A DNA stretch of 57,016 nt from Gammaproteobacteria bacterium (GTDB lineage Bacteria; Pseudomonadota; Gammaproteobacteria; Pseudomonadales; Halieaceae): the NCBI GenBank assembly GCA_030426545.1, contig JAUHYL010000020.1, positions 1-57,016 on the forward strand, given 5' to 3'. The position numbers and the translations under genes are program-made. Positions 37,307 through 46,286 of the stretch are shown in pieces. The first letter of the stretch is position 1. Each line of letters opens with the position of its first letter. The notes below the pieces were generated by a model. It saw only the letters and a program-made list of their open reading frames with translations, was not told the origin of the DNA and made no database searches.

Positions 37307-38748
37307 TGGCCTGGGAAACCGTAATAGGGCTGGAAGTGCATCTGCAACTCGCCACCCGGTCGAAAATTTTTTCCGGCTCCGCCACCAACTTCGGTGCAGC
37401 GCCCAACACACAGGCCAATGCGGTTGACCTGGCGATGCCGGGCATGCTGCCCGTGCTCAACGAACAGGCGGTGGCGTTCGCGGTGAAGTTTGGCCTGGGC
37501 ATCGGCGCCGAGATTGGCAAGCGCTCAGTGTTCGACCGTAAAAACTACTTCTACCCGGACCTGCCCAAGGGCTACCAAATCAGTCAGTTTGAAGCGCCGA
37601 TTGTCGGCAGGGGCGTGTTTGAAATTACCCTCTCTGACGGCAGCACACGCGATATCGGCATTACGCGCGCACACCTGGAAGAAGATGCGGGCAAGTCCCT
37701 GCACGAGGATTTTCACGGGCTGAGCGGCATCGACCTGAACCGCGCGGGCACACCCCTGCTGGAAATCGTCAGCGAACCCGACATACGCAACGCCGAAGAG
37801 GCGGTCGCCTACCTCAAGGCCCTGCACAGCCTGGTCACCTACCTGGGCATCTCCGACGGCAACATGGCCGAAGGCTCCATGCGCTGCGATATCAACATCT
37901 CGCTACGGCCGCAGGGTACAGAAACCCTGGGTACGCGCGCAGAGATCAAGAACGTCAACTCCTTCCGATTCGTGGAAAAGGCCATTCAACACGAGTTCGA
38001 TAGACAGGCAGACATCCTGGATGACGGCGGCACGGTCGTGCAGGAAACGCGACTGTACGATGCCGAGCGAGACGAGACCCGTCCCATGCGCTCCAAGGAA
38101 GTGGCCAACGACTACCGCTATTTTCCCGAACCCGATCTCCTGCCGGTGGTGATCGACGACGCCTACATCGAGAACCTGCGCAAAGACCTGCCGGAACTGC
38201 CGGTTCAGAAGCGCCAGCGCTTCACAGAGGCGTACGGCCTCAGCACTTATGACGCCGGCGTACTGGCTGACAGCCGCGCCCTCGCCGACTACTTTGAAGC
38301 CGTGACAAAGCGCTGCGGTGACGCCAAGATCGCGGCCAACTGGGTGCAGGTGGAACTGTTGGGCCAACTCAACAAGAGCGAACTGTCGATCGGGGACAGC
38401 CCCGTCTCGGCAGACAAGCTCGGCGGCCTCATCGAACGCATCCTGGATAACAGCATCTCCGGCAAAATCGCCAAGCAGGTGTTCGAGGCAATGTGGCAGG
38501 GTGAAGGCAGTGCCGATGAAATCATCGAGGCCAGGGGACTCAAGCAAGTCTCCGATAGCGGTGAGCTGGAGGCACTGGTAGACGAGGTGATCGCCAGCAG
38601 CGCAGCGCAGGTACAGCAGTACCTGGAAGCCGATGAGGGCAAACGCAAGAAACTCGTCGGCTACTTTGTCGGCCAGGTAATGAAGCTATCCAAAGGCCAG
38701 GCAAATCCTAAAATGGTTAACGAACTGCTGGCAAAAAAGCTGGTGTAG
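37306..38748 (+). CDS. gatB: Asp/Glu-tRNA amidotransferase subunit B
   Basis: Kinase/transamidase subunit that activates the tRNA-bound carboxylate. [11 protein letters not shown] at the start, then [44 protein letters not shown] and [10 protein letters not shown] are family motifs. The C-terminal YqeY-like tail domain (about 330-480) ends [16 protein letters not shown]. Length 480. Translationally coupled to gatA. Confidence 0.97.
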   Translation: MAWETVIGLEVHLQLATRSKIFSGSATNFGAAPNTQANAVDLAMPGMLPVLNEQAVAFAVKFGLGIGAEIGKRSVFDRKNYFYPDLPKGYQISQFEAPIVGRGVFEITLSDGSTRDIGITRAHLEEDAGKSLHEDFHGLSGIDLNRAGTPLLEIVSEPDIRNAEEAVAYLKALHSLVTYLGISDGNMAEGSMRCDINISLRPQGTETLGTRAEIKNVNSFRFVEKAIQHEFDRQADILDDGGTVVQETRLYDAERDETRPMRSKEVANDYRYFPEPDLLPVVIDDAYIENLRKDLPELPVQKRQRFTEAYGLSTYDAGVLADSRALADYFEAVTKRCGDAKIAANWVQVELLGQLNKSELSIGDSPVSADKLGGLIERILDNSISGKIAKQVFEAMWQGEGSADEIIEARGLKQVSDSGELEALVDEVIASSAAQVQQYLEADEGKRKKLVGYFVGQVMKLSKGQANPKMVNELLAKKLV

Positions 38749-38760
38749 AGGAAAAGCGGT

Positions 38761-39054
38761 ATGCGCAAAGACAAGGAAAAAGTAATCGACGAGGTCTGGA
38801 CAGAAGACCACGTACGCAGTTTTCTCAACGCCCGCAGCTACGACGGCAGCAATGAGGATTTCCACATGCTGCTGAAAGCCTACCAGAGCATGCGCGCCTC
38901 GGACTTCGAACTGTTCGTCGGCTTTTTCAAGGAACAGGGACGCGACATCAACGCAACCAGCCGCGATGGCAGCACCGTACTGGACATCGTCTCCACGCAC
39001 CGTCACGGCGACGAGTACGCGGATATCCTGCGTCAAGCGGGCGCCGGGGTCTGA
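38761..39054 (+). CDS. Conserved protein of the PA4642 family
   Basis: A 97-residue protein resembling the uncharacterised family typified by Pseudomonas PA4642. MRKDKEKVI at the start, a central LLKAYQSMRASDFELFVGFF and a terminal DGSTVLDIVSTHRH region are shared features. The composition is soluble and helical, with an ankyrin-like feel to the end. No catalytic motif is evident. It follows gatB by 12 bp and is probably co-transcribed. Function unknown. Confidence 0.75.
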   Translation: MRKDKEKVIDEVWTEDHVRSFLNARSYDGSNEDFHMLLKAYQSMRASDFELFVGFFKEQGRDINATSRDGSTVLDIVSTHRHGDEYADILRQAGAGV

Positions 39055-39126
39055 GACAACCCCGACGCAAGCAGCGCAAGGCCCCAATTACCGCAAACCG
39101 CAAAGCCCACGTCCAAGAACAGTGGA

Positions 39127-39240
39127 GGCGGTGTGGCGGAGCGGCGTCTGCGGGAGCGTCTGAGGCCATGGATGGCCGAAGCCGAGCTGCCATGGATGGC
39201 GCTTTTGCGTCTCCCGCAGACGCCGTTCCGCCACACCGCC
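39127..39240. repeat. Long palindromic element (REP/BIME-like)
   Basis: Outer arms of 30 bp (39127-39156 and 39211-39240) pair with a single non-Watson-Crick position. Inside them the sequence CATGGATGGC occurs twice and is itself nearly self-complementary. Small open frames across it are by-products of the repeat. It lies between the PA4642-family gene and the convergent Smr gene, a typical place for repetitive extragenic palindromes, and could also act as a transcription stop. No copy elsewhere in this window was seen. Confidence 0.75.
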
Positions 39241-39285
39241 GGTAGCACCAGGCCCCGCCCAATCCAAAAACACAGCTAGCCAAAC

Positions 39286-39885
39286 TCAATCCAAAGACAC
39301 ACGCCCCTTGGCAAACTGCTCCCGCGCTTCGCGCTTCTTCTCCTCACTCTTGCGCAGCAATACGTAAACCGCCCCCGTCCCCCCATGCTGTGGCAGCGCA
39401 CTATGAAACGCCTGCACAATATCCAGCTCCCGCAACCAGTGATCGACACACCCCTTGAGGATAGAGGCGCGCTCCCGCTCGGGCCGCGTTTCGCCCTTGC
39501 CGTGAATGATCAGCGCGCTACGCACACCGTACTGGTAGGACTGCTCTACAAACTCAAAAATCTCGCGCCGCGCTCGCTCCACGGTCATGCGGTGCAGATC
39601 CAGCCTGGCCTGGGCCTCGTAGCGTCCCTGCTTCAGTTTACGGAACACACCGTTCTGCACACCCGGGCGCTTGAAAGACAGCACGTACCACGGGTCCAGC
39701 GGCGCGATAGACGTATCCGTGAGCTTGTTGCGGTCCGGCAGTTCCTCGGCAACCGCCGCAGAGCGGCGGTGCTCCAGGGCAGTTTTATTGGCAGAGACCG
39801 GGCGACGAACAACACGCTGCTCACGCTGCAGTGGCGTAACACCCGCCATTTCATCGCGGAACAAATCGTCATCATCGGCGCTCAT
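39286..39885 (-). CDS. Smr domain protein
   Basis: Protein with a C-terminal Smr (small MutS-related) domain, a fold with endonuclease activity in some members. LDLHRMTVERAR near residue 107 and IIHGKGETR near 138, then ALPQHGGTGAVYVLL, are the Smr motifs. The N-terminal 80 residues are charged and variable. ATG at 39885 (MSADDDDLF) fits the family; the longer frame runs through the upstream gap. Length 199. Divergent from the CWC-domain gene. Confidence 0.88.
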   Translation of the reverse strand: MSADDDDLFRDEMAGVTPLQREQRVVRRPVSANKTALEHRRSAAVAEELPDRNKLTDTSIAPLDPWYVLSFKRPGVQNGVFRKLKQGRYEAQARLDLHRMTVERARREIFEFVEQSYQYGVRSALIIHGKGETRPERERASILKGCVDHWLRELDIVQAFHSALPQHGGTGAVYVLLRKSEEKKREAREQFAKGRVSLD

Positions 39886-39910
39886 ACATACACTCCCGGG
39901 CTGCTGGGAT

Positions 39911-39941
39911 ATTATACCGGTTGAGATACCCGAGCTGGCAA
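39911..39941 (-). promoter_or_regulatory. Possible promoter of the Smr gene
   Basis: On the minus strand a perfect TATAAT (39911-39916) lies 19 bases downstream of TTGCCA (39936-39941), and about 25 bp upstream of the Smr ATG. The spacing is longer than ideal, so confidence is moderate. Confidence 0.4.
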
Positions 39942-39964
39942 CGAACTCAGAGCACCTCCCAACA

Positions 39965-40180
39965 ATGACAGACGAAACACAGCAACCCGACCAGCGACTG
40001 TGCCCCCTGTGCGGCCGCAACAATCACTGTGCGCTGGCAAACGGCGAAACGGGCGCGAGTTGCTGGTGCATGGATGTAACACTCAAGGCGACAGCGCTGT
40101 CCGCCCTCCCCGACGGCGAACGCGGCGTACGCTGTATCTGTCCCAATTGCGGCCTGGACAAAGAGGTAACTCAATCATGA
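39965..40180 (+). CDS. Cysteine-rich CWC-family small protein
   Basis: A 71-residue protein with the CWC pattern: CPLCGRNNHC near the start, CWC in the middle and CICPNCG at the end, probably a structural zinc site. Such proteins are widespread in gammaproteobacteria without a known role. Its TGA overlaps the cysZ ATG (ATGA), so the two are co-translated. The frame runs upstream across the Smr gene in another phase; the ATG at 39965 is the first start after that gene. Confidence 0.8.
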   Translation: MTDETQQPDQRLCPLCGRNNHCALANGETGASCWCMDVTLKATALSALPDGERGVRCICPNCGLDKEVTQS

Positions 40181-40920
40181 CCGGAGACCTGGCACACGGC
40201 ATAAGTTACCTGCGCAAGGGCGCCGGGCTTCTCACGCATCCCGCGCTTCGCCTGTTCGTGATCGTGCCGCTATTGATCAATATCGTGATCTTCAGTTCAC
40301 TGCTGGCGCTGGGGTTTAACTACGTGACGGATCTGATCGACTGGTTGCTGGCGAAGTTGCCAACGTGGCTGGCGTTTCTGGAGTGGATTCTCTGGCCGCT
40401 GATCGTACTCAGCGCAGCCCTGATAAGCGGCTACCTGTTTACAACCGTTGCGCTGCTCATCGCCTCACCCTTCAACGGCCTGCTGGCGGAAAAAGCCGAG
40501 GAGCTGATTACCGGTCGCCCGGTGGATTCCATAGAAGGTCTGGGCGCAGCACTGATGATGGTTCCGCGCGGTATCCTGCGCGAACTGGCAAAGCTGCTCT
40601 ACTACCTGCCCCGTGCGTTGGTGCTGCTGGTTGTGTCGGTAATTCCGGGCGTGAATGCGATTGCGCCGGTGCTGTGGTTTCTGCTCAGCGCGCACCTGAT
40701 GAGTATTACGTTCCTGGATTACCCGATGGACAACCACCGTCTGAAGTTCGCCGATGTGGTGCACGCCTCCAAACAGCGCACACTTTCCAGTCTTGGCTTT
40801 GGCGGAGTGGTCGCCCTGTGTGCAGGTATTCCGATCGTCAACTTCTTCGTGGTACCGGCCGCAGTCGTTGGCGCCACCGCCTACTGGTGCGAGGAACTGG
40901 GGCCAGCCCACGCCCGCTAG
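40177..40920 (+). CDS. cysZ: Sulfate transporter CysZ
   Basis: Inner-membrane sulfate channel feeding cysteine synthesis. DUF540/EI24 fold: GISYLRKGAGLLTHPALRLFV at the start (partial), four or more hydrophobic helices, and the conserved FLDYPMDNHR motif near 180. Length 247 from the ATG at 40177. Coupled to the CWC gene upstream; convergent with rhlB, 20 bp away. Confidence 0.9.
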   Translation: MTGDLAHGISYLRKGAGLLTHPALRLFVIVPLLINIVIFSSLLALGFNYVTDLIDWLLAKLPTWLAFLEWILWPLIVLSAALISGYLFTTVALLIASPFNGLLAEKAEELITGRPVDSIEGLGAALMMVPRGILRELAKLLYYLPRALVLLVVSVIPGVNAIAPVLWFLLSAHLMSITFLDYPMDNHRLKFADVVHASKQRTLSSLGFGGVVALCAGIPIVNFFVVPAAVVGATAYWCEELGPAHAR

Positions 40921-40940
40921 CGCGAGGCCTGCGGCTCGTA

Positions 40941-42374
40941 TCAGCCGAGCAGTTCTTCCGGGGGGTGCGTGCATTCCAGCGGCGTGCCGAGCAGGGCCTC
41001 GAGGTCGGGCAGCAGGAAGGCATCGTCTTCGCTGGCAAAGCTGATTGACACGCCCGTAGCGCCGGCACGGCCGGTACGGCCGATGCGGTGCACATAGTCT
41101 TCCGGATCCTCGGGCAGGTTAAAGTTCACCACGTGGCTCACGCCGTCTACGTGAATACCGCGCCCGGCAACATCCGTTGCCACCAGCACCTTGATTTCGC
41201 CCTGCTTGAACTGTTCCAGCGTGCGCGTGCGCTTCGCTTGCGGTATTTCACCGGAGAGTATGCCTGCCGCTATGCCGGAACGACGCAGCTTCTCGTGCAG
41301 GCGCCGCACCTGGTCGCGGCGATTGGCAAACACGATCACGCTGCTGGCGTCTTCGCTGCGCAACAGATTGGTCAATACCTTGTAGCGCTGATCCGAGCTG
41401 ACCATGTACACCTTTTGATCGACGGAATCGGTGGCAACACTCTCGGGTTCTATCTCCACCGTCACCGGGTGGTACGTCCACTGCTGAGACAGGTTGATGA
41501 TGTCCTGCGTGAACGTGGCAGAAAACAGCAGGGTCTGGCGATCTTCCTTGCGCGGCGTCGCGCGCACAATACGCTTCACCTGCGGGATGAAACCCATATC
41601 CAGCATGCGGTCCGCTTCATCCAGCACCAGCACTTCAATGTGATCCAGGTACAGGTCGCGACGACCCATGAAATCCAGCAGTCTTCCGGGCGTGGCAACA
41701 ACCAGGTCGACGACTTCACGCTGCAGGCGGTTGAGCTGCTTCTGGTAGTCCATGCCGCCTATCAGGGTGGCAAACTTGAGCCCGGTGAACTTGCCGAGAT
41801 CCTCCGCATCAGCGGCAATCTGCATCACCAACTCGCGCGTGGGGGCAATGACCAGCGCTCGCGGCTCACCCACAAAGCGCTCACCCTCCACGGGGTGGTT
41901 CAGCAGGTCGTTGAAAATGGTAATCAGGAAAGCGGCTGTCTTGCCGGTCCCTGTCTGCGCCTTGCCGATAGCATCGTTGCCCTGCAAGGTGTGGGGAAGC
42001 ACGGAGGCCTGAATGGGGGAGCAGTATTGAAAGCCGAGTTCGGCAACGCCGTGCAGGATTTCATCGCGCAGGCCCAGGTCATGAAAGCGCGTCTCGCCTT
42101 CCTTCTCTTCTACCACAAAGTCGTCGACAGACCAGGGCGCGGCACTGGCTTCGGACTTCCTGGAGCGCCGACGCCGCTTCGCGGGGCGCTTGTCTGTGTT
42201 CTGCCCCGCGGAGGACTCCGCCTGCCGGGTATCGGCGCTGTGGGGCGCTTCGCCGCTGCGCGCAGGCTTGTCGGCAGCGGCCGGCGTATCGCCACCGTGC
42301 TCCCGCTGACCTTTCCCACTATGATCCTTACCGCTCTCACCCTTGTTGGTGAGACGCCCTACCAAGCTCTTCAT
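40941..42374 (-). CDS. rhlB: DEAD-box ATP-dependent RNA helicase RhlB-like
   Basis: RNA helicase; in E. coli RhlB works in the degradosome. The first 95 residues are a charged, low-complexity extension (KRRRRSRK). Then come the Q motif, [11 protein letters not shown] (motif I), [13 protein letters not shown] (II), FSATF (III) and [10 protein letters not shown] (VI). The ATG at 42374 is preferred over a TTG one codon upstream. Length 477. Helicase family is certain; assignment to RhlB rather than another DEAD-box member rests on overall resemblance. Confidence 0.85.
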   Translation of the reverse strand: MKSLVGRLTNKGESGKDHSGKGQREHGGDTPAAADKPARSGEAPHSADTRQAESSAGQNTDKRPAKRRRRSRKSEASAAPWSVDDFVVEEKEGETRFHDLGLRDEILHGVAELGFQYCSPIQASVLPHTLQGNDAIGKAQTGTGKTAAFLITIFNDLLNHPVEGERFVGEPRALVIAPTRELVMQIAADAEDLGKFTGLKFATLIGGMDYQKQLNRLQREVVDLVVATPGRLLDFMGRRDLYLDHIEVLVLDEADRMLDMGFIPQVKRIVRATPRKEDRQTLLFSATFTQDIINLSQQWTYHPVTVEIEPESVATDSVDQKVYMVSSDQRYKVLTNLLRSEDASSVIVFANRRDQVRRLHEKLRRSGIAAGILSGEIPQAKRTRTLEQFKQGEIKVLVATDVAGRGIHVDGVSHVVNFNLPEDPEDYVHRIGRTGRAGATGVSISFASEDDAFLLPDLEALLGTPLECTHPPEELLG

Positions 42375-42491
42375 CAAAATGCTGAATCCCGCTGCTGGTT
42401 AAAAAACGCGCTAGTCTAGCACTTTCCGACAGTAAAGGGTGGCGTAATAGCGCAAGCCTTACAGGCGCGGGGACTGTATAGCGCGAGCCAG

Positions 42492-42515
42492 GCCGGGTTG
42501 CGGGCGCAGCCCGGC
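42492..42515. other. 10-bp GC hairpin downstream of the DoxX gene
   Basis: GCCGGGTTGC and GCAGCCCGGC pair over 10 positions, with one G-T, around the tetraloop GGGC. It lies seven bases past the DoxX-family stop on the transcribed strand. There is no U-tract, so it is at best a weak or Rho-assisted terminator, or a 3'-end stabiliser. Confidence 0.4.
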
Positions 42516-42522
42516 GGGTGAT

Positions 42523-43119
42523 TCAGTCGCGCTCGCGCTGCGGCCAGATCAGGCCCAGATAGTAGTCGACGCTGGTGAAGCGCCCGCCACCGGTAAACAG
42601 CAGGCTGAACAGCATGATCAGGTAGGTCACCGCGAACTCGATCCCGTTGTTGAGAATGACGAAGTTACCCTTCTCCGTCAGCCAGGCATAGTTGCCGTGC
42701 TCGCGCAGGATATCCTTGGCTGCACCCAGACGTATCGCGACTTCCCGGGAGTTCGAATCCGCGATAGCGGCCCAGCCGTTGTCGATATGCACCGCGAAGA
42801 TGGCCACCAGCATGGTCACCATCAGCGGGATGGAAATCCAGCGCGTCGCCAGGCCAAGCAACAGCAGCCAGGCGCCAATGTATTCGGTGTAAGCGGCCAG
42901 GTAGGCCAGCAGCGTGGGAAACGGCAGCCCAAGCCCCCAGTCGGCGTTGCCGAACCACTCAATGGTATTCTCCATCCCCTGGATCTTCTGCGTGCCGGCC
43001 ATCAAGAACGGGAAGAACAGAAATACCCGCATGGCCAGGGGCGCCAGCCCGTCCAGGTAACCCAGAGGCCGAAATATCGCGTTATGTATGCTGTAATACC
43101 ACTGCGCTAACGAGTTCAT
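42523..43119 (-). CDS. DoxX-family membrane protein (HvfX-like)
   Basis: Four-helix membrane protein of the DoxX family, 198 residues. MRVFLFFPFLMAGTQKI near 30, AAYTEYIGAWLLLLGLATRW near 75 and the C-terminal TGGGRFTSVDYYLG are visible. Database relatives of this type are often named HvfX and linked to copper-binding RiPP maturation, but no hvfA, hvfB or hvfC lies here, so that role is unsupported. SD GGAG precedes the ATG. Divergent from norM. Confidence 0.8.
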   Translation of the reverse strand: MNSLAQWYYSIHNAIFRPLGYLDGLAPLAMRVFLFFPFLMAGTQKIQGMENTIEWFGNADWGLGLPFPTLLAYLAAYTEYIGAWLLLLGLATRWISIPLMVTMLVAIFAVHIDNGWAAIADSNSREVAIRLGAAKDILREHGNYAWLTEKGNFVILNNGIEFAVTYLIMLFSLLFTGGGRFTSVDYYLGLIWPQRERD

Positions 43120-43173
43120 ATTATTAGTTTCTCCACGGATACCACTGTGTGACAGCGAGACATCACAAAAGGT

Positions 43174-43203
43174 TTCACATTTGTTCTGCTGAGCATCTTA
43201 TAC
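43174..43203 (+). promoter_or_regulatory. Possible promoter of norM
   Basis: TTCACA (43174-43179), 18 bases, then TTATAC (43198-43203), 35 bp before the norM ATG, in the 118-bp gap shared with the divergent DoxX-family gene. Moderate match only. Confidence 0.4.
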
Positions 43204-43237
43204 CTGCCTGCTTGAACCCGGCCAGCCCCTTACCCGC

Positions 43238-44629
43238 ATGAAGCGCGATCAGCCCGCCCGCTATCTTGAGGAAATCCGCGCGCTGATGGGCATCGCCTGG
43301 CCCATGCTTATCGCGCACCTGGCCCAGATGGGCACGGGCGTGGTGGACACAGTGATGGCCGGCCGCTACGACGCAATGGACCTGGCCGCCATCGCTATCG
43401 GGTACAACATCTGGCTACCGCTGTACCTGTTTTTTATCGGCGTAATGCTGGGCGCTACCACCCTTATCGCCCAGGATTACGGTGCCGGACGCATACAGCG
43501 CATCCGCGATTCACTGCCCCAGTCGCTGTGGCTGGCGCTGTTGCTGGGTATGATCGCCGCACCGCTTTGCTATTTTGCCGACCCGCTGTTGCAACTGCTG
43601 GACCTGGACAGCGCCACACTGGAAAAGAGCAGGGGTTACCTGCAGGCCACCGCTTTCGGCCTGCCCGCGGCGGCACTGTTCCAGGCGTTGCGCTGTCACA
43701 CGCAGGGCATCGGCATCATGCGGCCCTTCGCGGTGGCCAGCGTAATCGGCTTTTTGGCCAATATCCCGCTCAACTACGCGTTCATCTATGGCAAGTGGGG
43801 CCTGCCGGAAATGGGCGCGGTGGGCTGCGGTTGGGCGACGGCAATCTCGCTCTGGCTGAGTCCGGTATTGATCAGTATCTACATGGCGCGCGCCTCACAC
43901 CTGCGACCCTATCTGCCACCTCTACGCTTCGTGCCACCGCGACTGTCGCAGCAATTGGAGATTCTGCGCATTGGCCTGCCGATGGGACTTTCCTTTTTTC
44001 TGGAGGTGGCCGTGTTCTCCATCATCGGACTGATGATTGCCACGCTAGGCAACACCGCCATGGCGGCGCACCAGATCGCTTACAACGTGTGGGATGTGGT
44101 CTACATGTTCCTGGTGAGCATTGGCTCAGCGCTTGCGACGCGCGTGGGCCACGCCATCGGCGCGCAGAACAGGGAGGGGGTGCGCCGTGCGTTGCAGTGC
44201 GGAGGGAGTGCGATATTTTTTGTCGGGGGAGTGTTTACCCTGCTGCTGCTCAGTGTACCGGGCAGCGTGATCGGCCTGTACACGCCCGACCCGGCGATTC
44301 ACCAAGCCGCCACCGCACTAATCGCACTGGCAGCGTTATTCATTCTTATCGATGCCGCACAGGTCATCACCAGCTTCACCCTGCGTGCGTTCAAGGACAC
44401 CACCTTCCCCTTCCTGGTACTGTGCGGCGCCTACTGGTTTATCACGCTGCCGCTGGGCTACTGGCTGGGCCTTGTGCTGGCGAACAATGCGACAGAGGGC
44501 ACCATGGGATTCTGGAAAGCGATGATTGTCGGGGTAGCGATAAGTACGGCGATACTCGTCCGCCGCCTGTTTGTCACCCTCGCCCGCCCATTGCCAAAGC
44601 TGGCGGCGGAAGATCACTTACCACTGTAG
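43238..44629 (+). CDS. norM: MATE-family multidrug efflux protein NorM
   Basis: Cation-coupled exporter of the MATE family. Twelve helices in 463 residues; MGIAWPMLIAHLAQMGTGVVDTVMAG near the start (partial), PLNYAFIYGKWGLPEMGAVGCGWAT in helix 6, and the mirrored AAHQIAYNVWDV motif of the second half are family marks. Stand-alone gene with its own promoter candidate; convergent with moeB. Substrate is not predictable from sequence. Confidence 0.92.
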   Translation: MKRDQPARYLEEIRALMGIAWPMLIAHLAQMGTGVVDTVMAGRYDAMDLAAIAIGYNIWLPLYLFFIGVMLGATTLIAQDYGAGRIQRIRDSLPQSLWLALLLGMIAAPLCYFADPLLQLLDLDSATLEKSRGYLQATAFGLPAAALFQALRCHTQGIGIMRPFAVASVIGFLANIPLNYAFIYGKWGLPEMGAVGCGWATAISLWLSPVLISIYMARASHLRPYLPPLRFVPPRLSQQLEILRIGLPMGLSFFLEVAVFSIIGLMIATLGNTAMAAHQIAYNVWDVVYMFLVSIGSALATRVGHAIGAQNREGVRRALQCGGSAIFFVGGVFTLLLLSVPGSVIGLYTPDPAIHQAATALIALAALFILIDAAQVITSFTLRAFKDTTFPFLVLCGAYWFITLPLGYWLGLVLANNATEGTMGFWKAMIVGVAISTAILVRRLFVTLARPLPKLAAEDHLPL

Positions 44630-44692
44630 ATGCGCGCTTTGTGAAGGGGTGTGGGTGGACTGTCCGATGAATTCTCCAGGACAGCGAAAATA

Positions 44693-45442
44693 CTAGCGCT
44701 GACCGCAGTCCGGACACCCCGGCCTTGGGGCGAGCGTGAGCGTACGGATATCCATGCTGCGCAGATCCATCACCAACAGGCGCCCACGCAACGGTTCACC
44801 GTAGCCTGAAAGCAACTTCAGCACTTCCATCGCCTGCAAGGTACCAAACGTGCCGACAACCGGCGCCAGCACGCCGCTTTCACTGCAGCTCAGCGCGCCG
44901 GCATCACCACTTTCGTCGTACAGGCAGCGATAACAAGGGCCGCCACGGGCGGGATCAAAGACACTGAGCTGTCCCTCACTGCGCACCGCGGCGGCGGACA
45001 CCAGCGGCACGCCGGCTGCGATACAGGCGCGATTCAGTGCAAAGCGGATGGGATAGTTGTCGGTTGCATCCAGCACCACATCAACGCGCGAGACAAGCGC
45101 AGACAGCGTCGCGGCATCGAGGTGCTCGTCGATCACGTCGATGGCCGTTTCGCTGTTCAACAGCTTCAGCGTTGCCGCGGCCGAGCGTGCCTTGTTCTCA
45201 CCAATGTCTGCATCGGTATGCGCGATCTGTCGCTGCAGGTTGCTCAGTTCCACCACGTCGCCGTCGGCGAGCAACAATTGGCCCACCCCGGCTACCGCCA
45301 GGTACATTGCCGCGGGACAACCCAGGCCGCCAAGACCGACCACCAGAACGCGCCCGGCACGCAGTTTTTCCTGACCGTCGACATCAAAGTCATTGATGAG
45401 AATCTGACGGTTGTAGCGCAGCAGTTGTGTGTCACTCAGCAA
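44693..45442 (-). CDS. moeB: Molybdopterin-synthase adenylyltransferase MoeB
   Basis: E1-like enzyme that adenylates the C-terminus of MoaD. LRYNRQILINDFDVDGQEKL at the start, GLGGLGCPAAMYLA (nucleotide-binding), NLQRQIAHTD, and zinc cysteines in PCYRCL and PGCPDCG. Start chosen at TTG 45442 (LSDTQLL), which has GGGAGG eight bases upstream and yields 249 residues, the E. coli length; the frame continues 131 codons into prmC without homology. It starts one base after the prmC stop. A ThiF-type role cannot be excluded. Confidence 0.88.
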   Translation of the reverse strand: MLSDTQLLRYNRQILINDFDVDGQEKLRAGRVLVVGLGGLGCPAAMYLAVAGVGQLLLADGDVVELSNLQRQIAHTDADIGENKARSAAATLKLLNSETAIDVIDEHLDAATLSALVSRVDVVLDATDNYPIRFALNRACIAAGVPLVSAAAVRSEGQLSVFDPARGGPCYRCLYDESGDAGALSCSESGVLAPVVGTFGTLQAMEVLKLLSGYGEPLRGRLLVMDLRSMDIRTLTLAPRPGCPDCGQR

Positions 45443-45443
45443 T

Positions 45444-46286
45444 TCACCGGCCTCCCGTTGCAACACACTGGCCGCCGGACACACGCTCTCTACCGGCAAG
45501 GTCGCGCCGTGTTGAGATCTGGGCAAAGCCGGCTGACTGCAGCAACTGCCGCACGGCAGCGCCCTGCTCGAAGCCGTGCTCCAGCAGCAGCCAGCCGCCG
45601 GGCGCAAGTTGCCGGGGCGCGCCCTGCACAATGCATTCGAGATCAGCCAGCCCGCCGTTCCCTGCCACCAGCGCAGTGCGGGGTTCGTACTGCAGATCAC
45701 CGCTGTCCAGGTGAGGATCACGGGGATCAATGTACGGTGGGTTGGCGACAATGATCTCGAACAGTTCATCGCGCACTGCGCCGTACCAGTCAGATTGCAG
45801 GAAGCGCACCGAGTGCAGCGCGTGACTGCGCGCATTCGCAGTCGCTACCGACAAGGCCGCGGTGCAGCGATCCAGCGCCGTCATCGACCACGCCGGTCGC
45901 TCACTGGCCAGCGCCAGTGCGATCGCACCACTGCCGGTGCCAAGATCCAGCACCGCGGCGCTGTCACTGACGTCCAGTTCCAACGCCCAGCTAACCAGCG
46001 TTTCAGTTTCAGTGCGCGGGATCAGCGTGGCATTGTCTACCGCCAGTTGCAGCGTCCAGAATTCCCGCTGCCCGGTGAGGTAAGCCACCGGCTCACCCGT
46101 GCGGCGCCGAGCCAGCAAGCCCAGGTAGCGTTCTTCATCGTCACGGGGAATTTCTCGTTCAGGCCAGGTGTACAACCAACTGCGTGACTCGCCCAGGCTG
46201 TGTCCGAGTAGAATCTCGGCATCGCGGCGCGCCGTCTCTCCCGGCAGTTCGGCGCCTGTCTGCAGTAGCTGGCGCACCGTGGCCAT
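45444..46286 (-). CDS. prmC: Release-factor glutamine methyltransferase PrmC (HemK)
   Basis: Methylates the GGQ glutamine of release factors RF1 and RF2. SAM-binding DLGTGSG is at residues 114-120 and the catalytic NPPY at 182-185. Length 280. Its ATG overlaps the prfA stop (TGATG), so the modifying enzyme and its substrate RF1 are made from one message, as in many bacteria. Confidence 0.96.
   Translation of the reverse strand: MATVRQLLQTGAELPGETARRDAEILLGHSLGESRSWLYTWPEREIPRDDEERYLGLLARRRTGEPVAYLTGQREFWTLQLAVDNATLIPRTETETLVSWALELDVSDSAAVLDLGTGSGAIALALASERPAWSMTALDRCTAALSVATANARSHALHSVRFLQSDWYGAVRDELFEIIVANPPYIDPRDPHLDSGDLQYEPRTALVAGNGGLADLECIVQGAPRQLAPGGWLLLEHGFEQGAAVRQLLQSAGFAQISTRRDLAGRERVSGGQCVATGGR

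Noticed and set aside
36302-37411. A 369-codon open frame antisense to gatA
   Set aside because: Shadow of a complete gatA with intact amidase signature.
39055-39285. Several 60-110 codon frames across the region after the PA4642-family gene
   Set aside because: They arise from the palindromic repeat and read through both arms; no start signals or family resemblance.
41088-42419. A 443-codon open frame antisense to rhlB
   Set aside because: The opposite strand carries all DEAD-box motifs; the antisense translation is His/Gln-rich and unlike any family.
42492-42515. Rho-independent terminator of the DoxX-family gene
   Set aside because: The stem is strong but lacks a U-tract, so it is listed only as a hairpin.
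43528-44670. A 380-codon frame overlapping norM on the same strand
   Set aside because: norM is full length in another phase with twelve helices; this phase gives Arg/His-rich low-complexity sequence.
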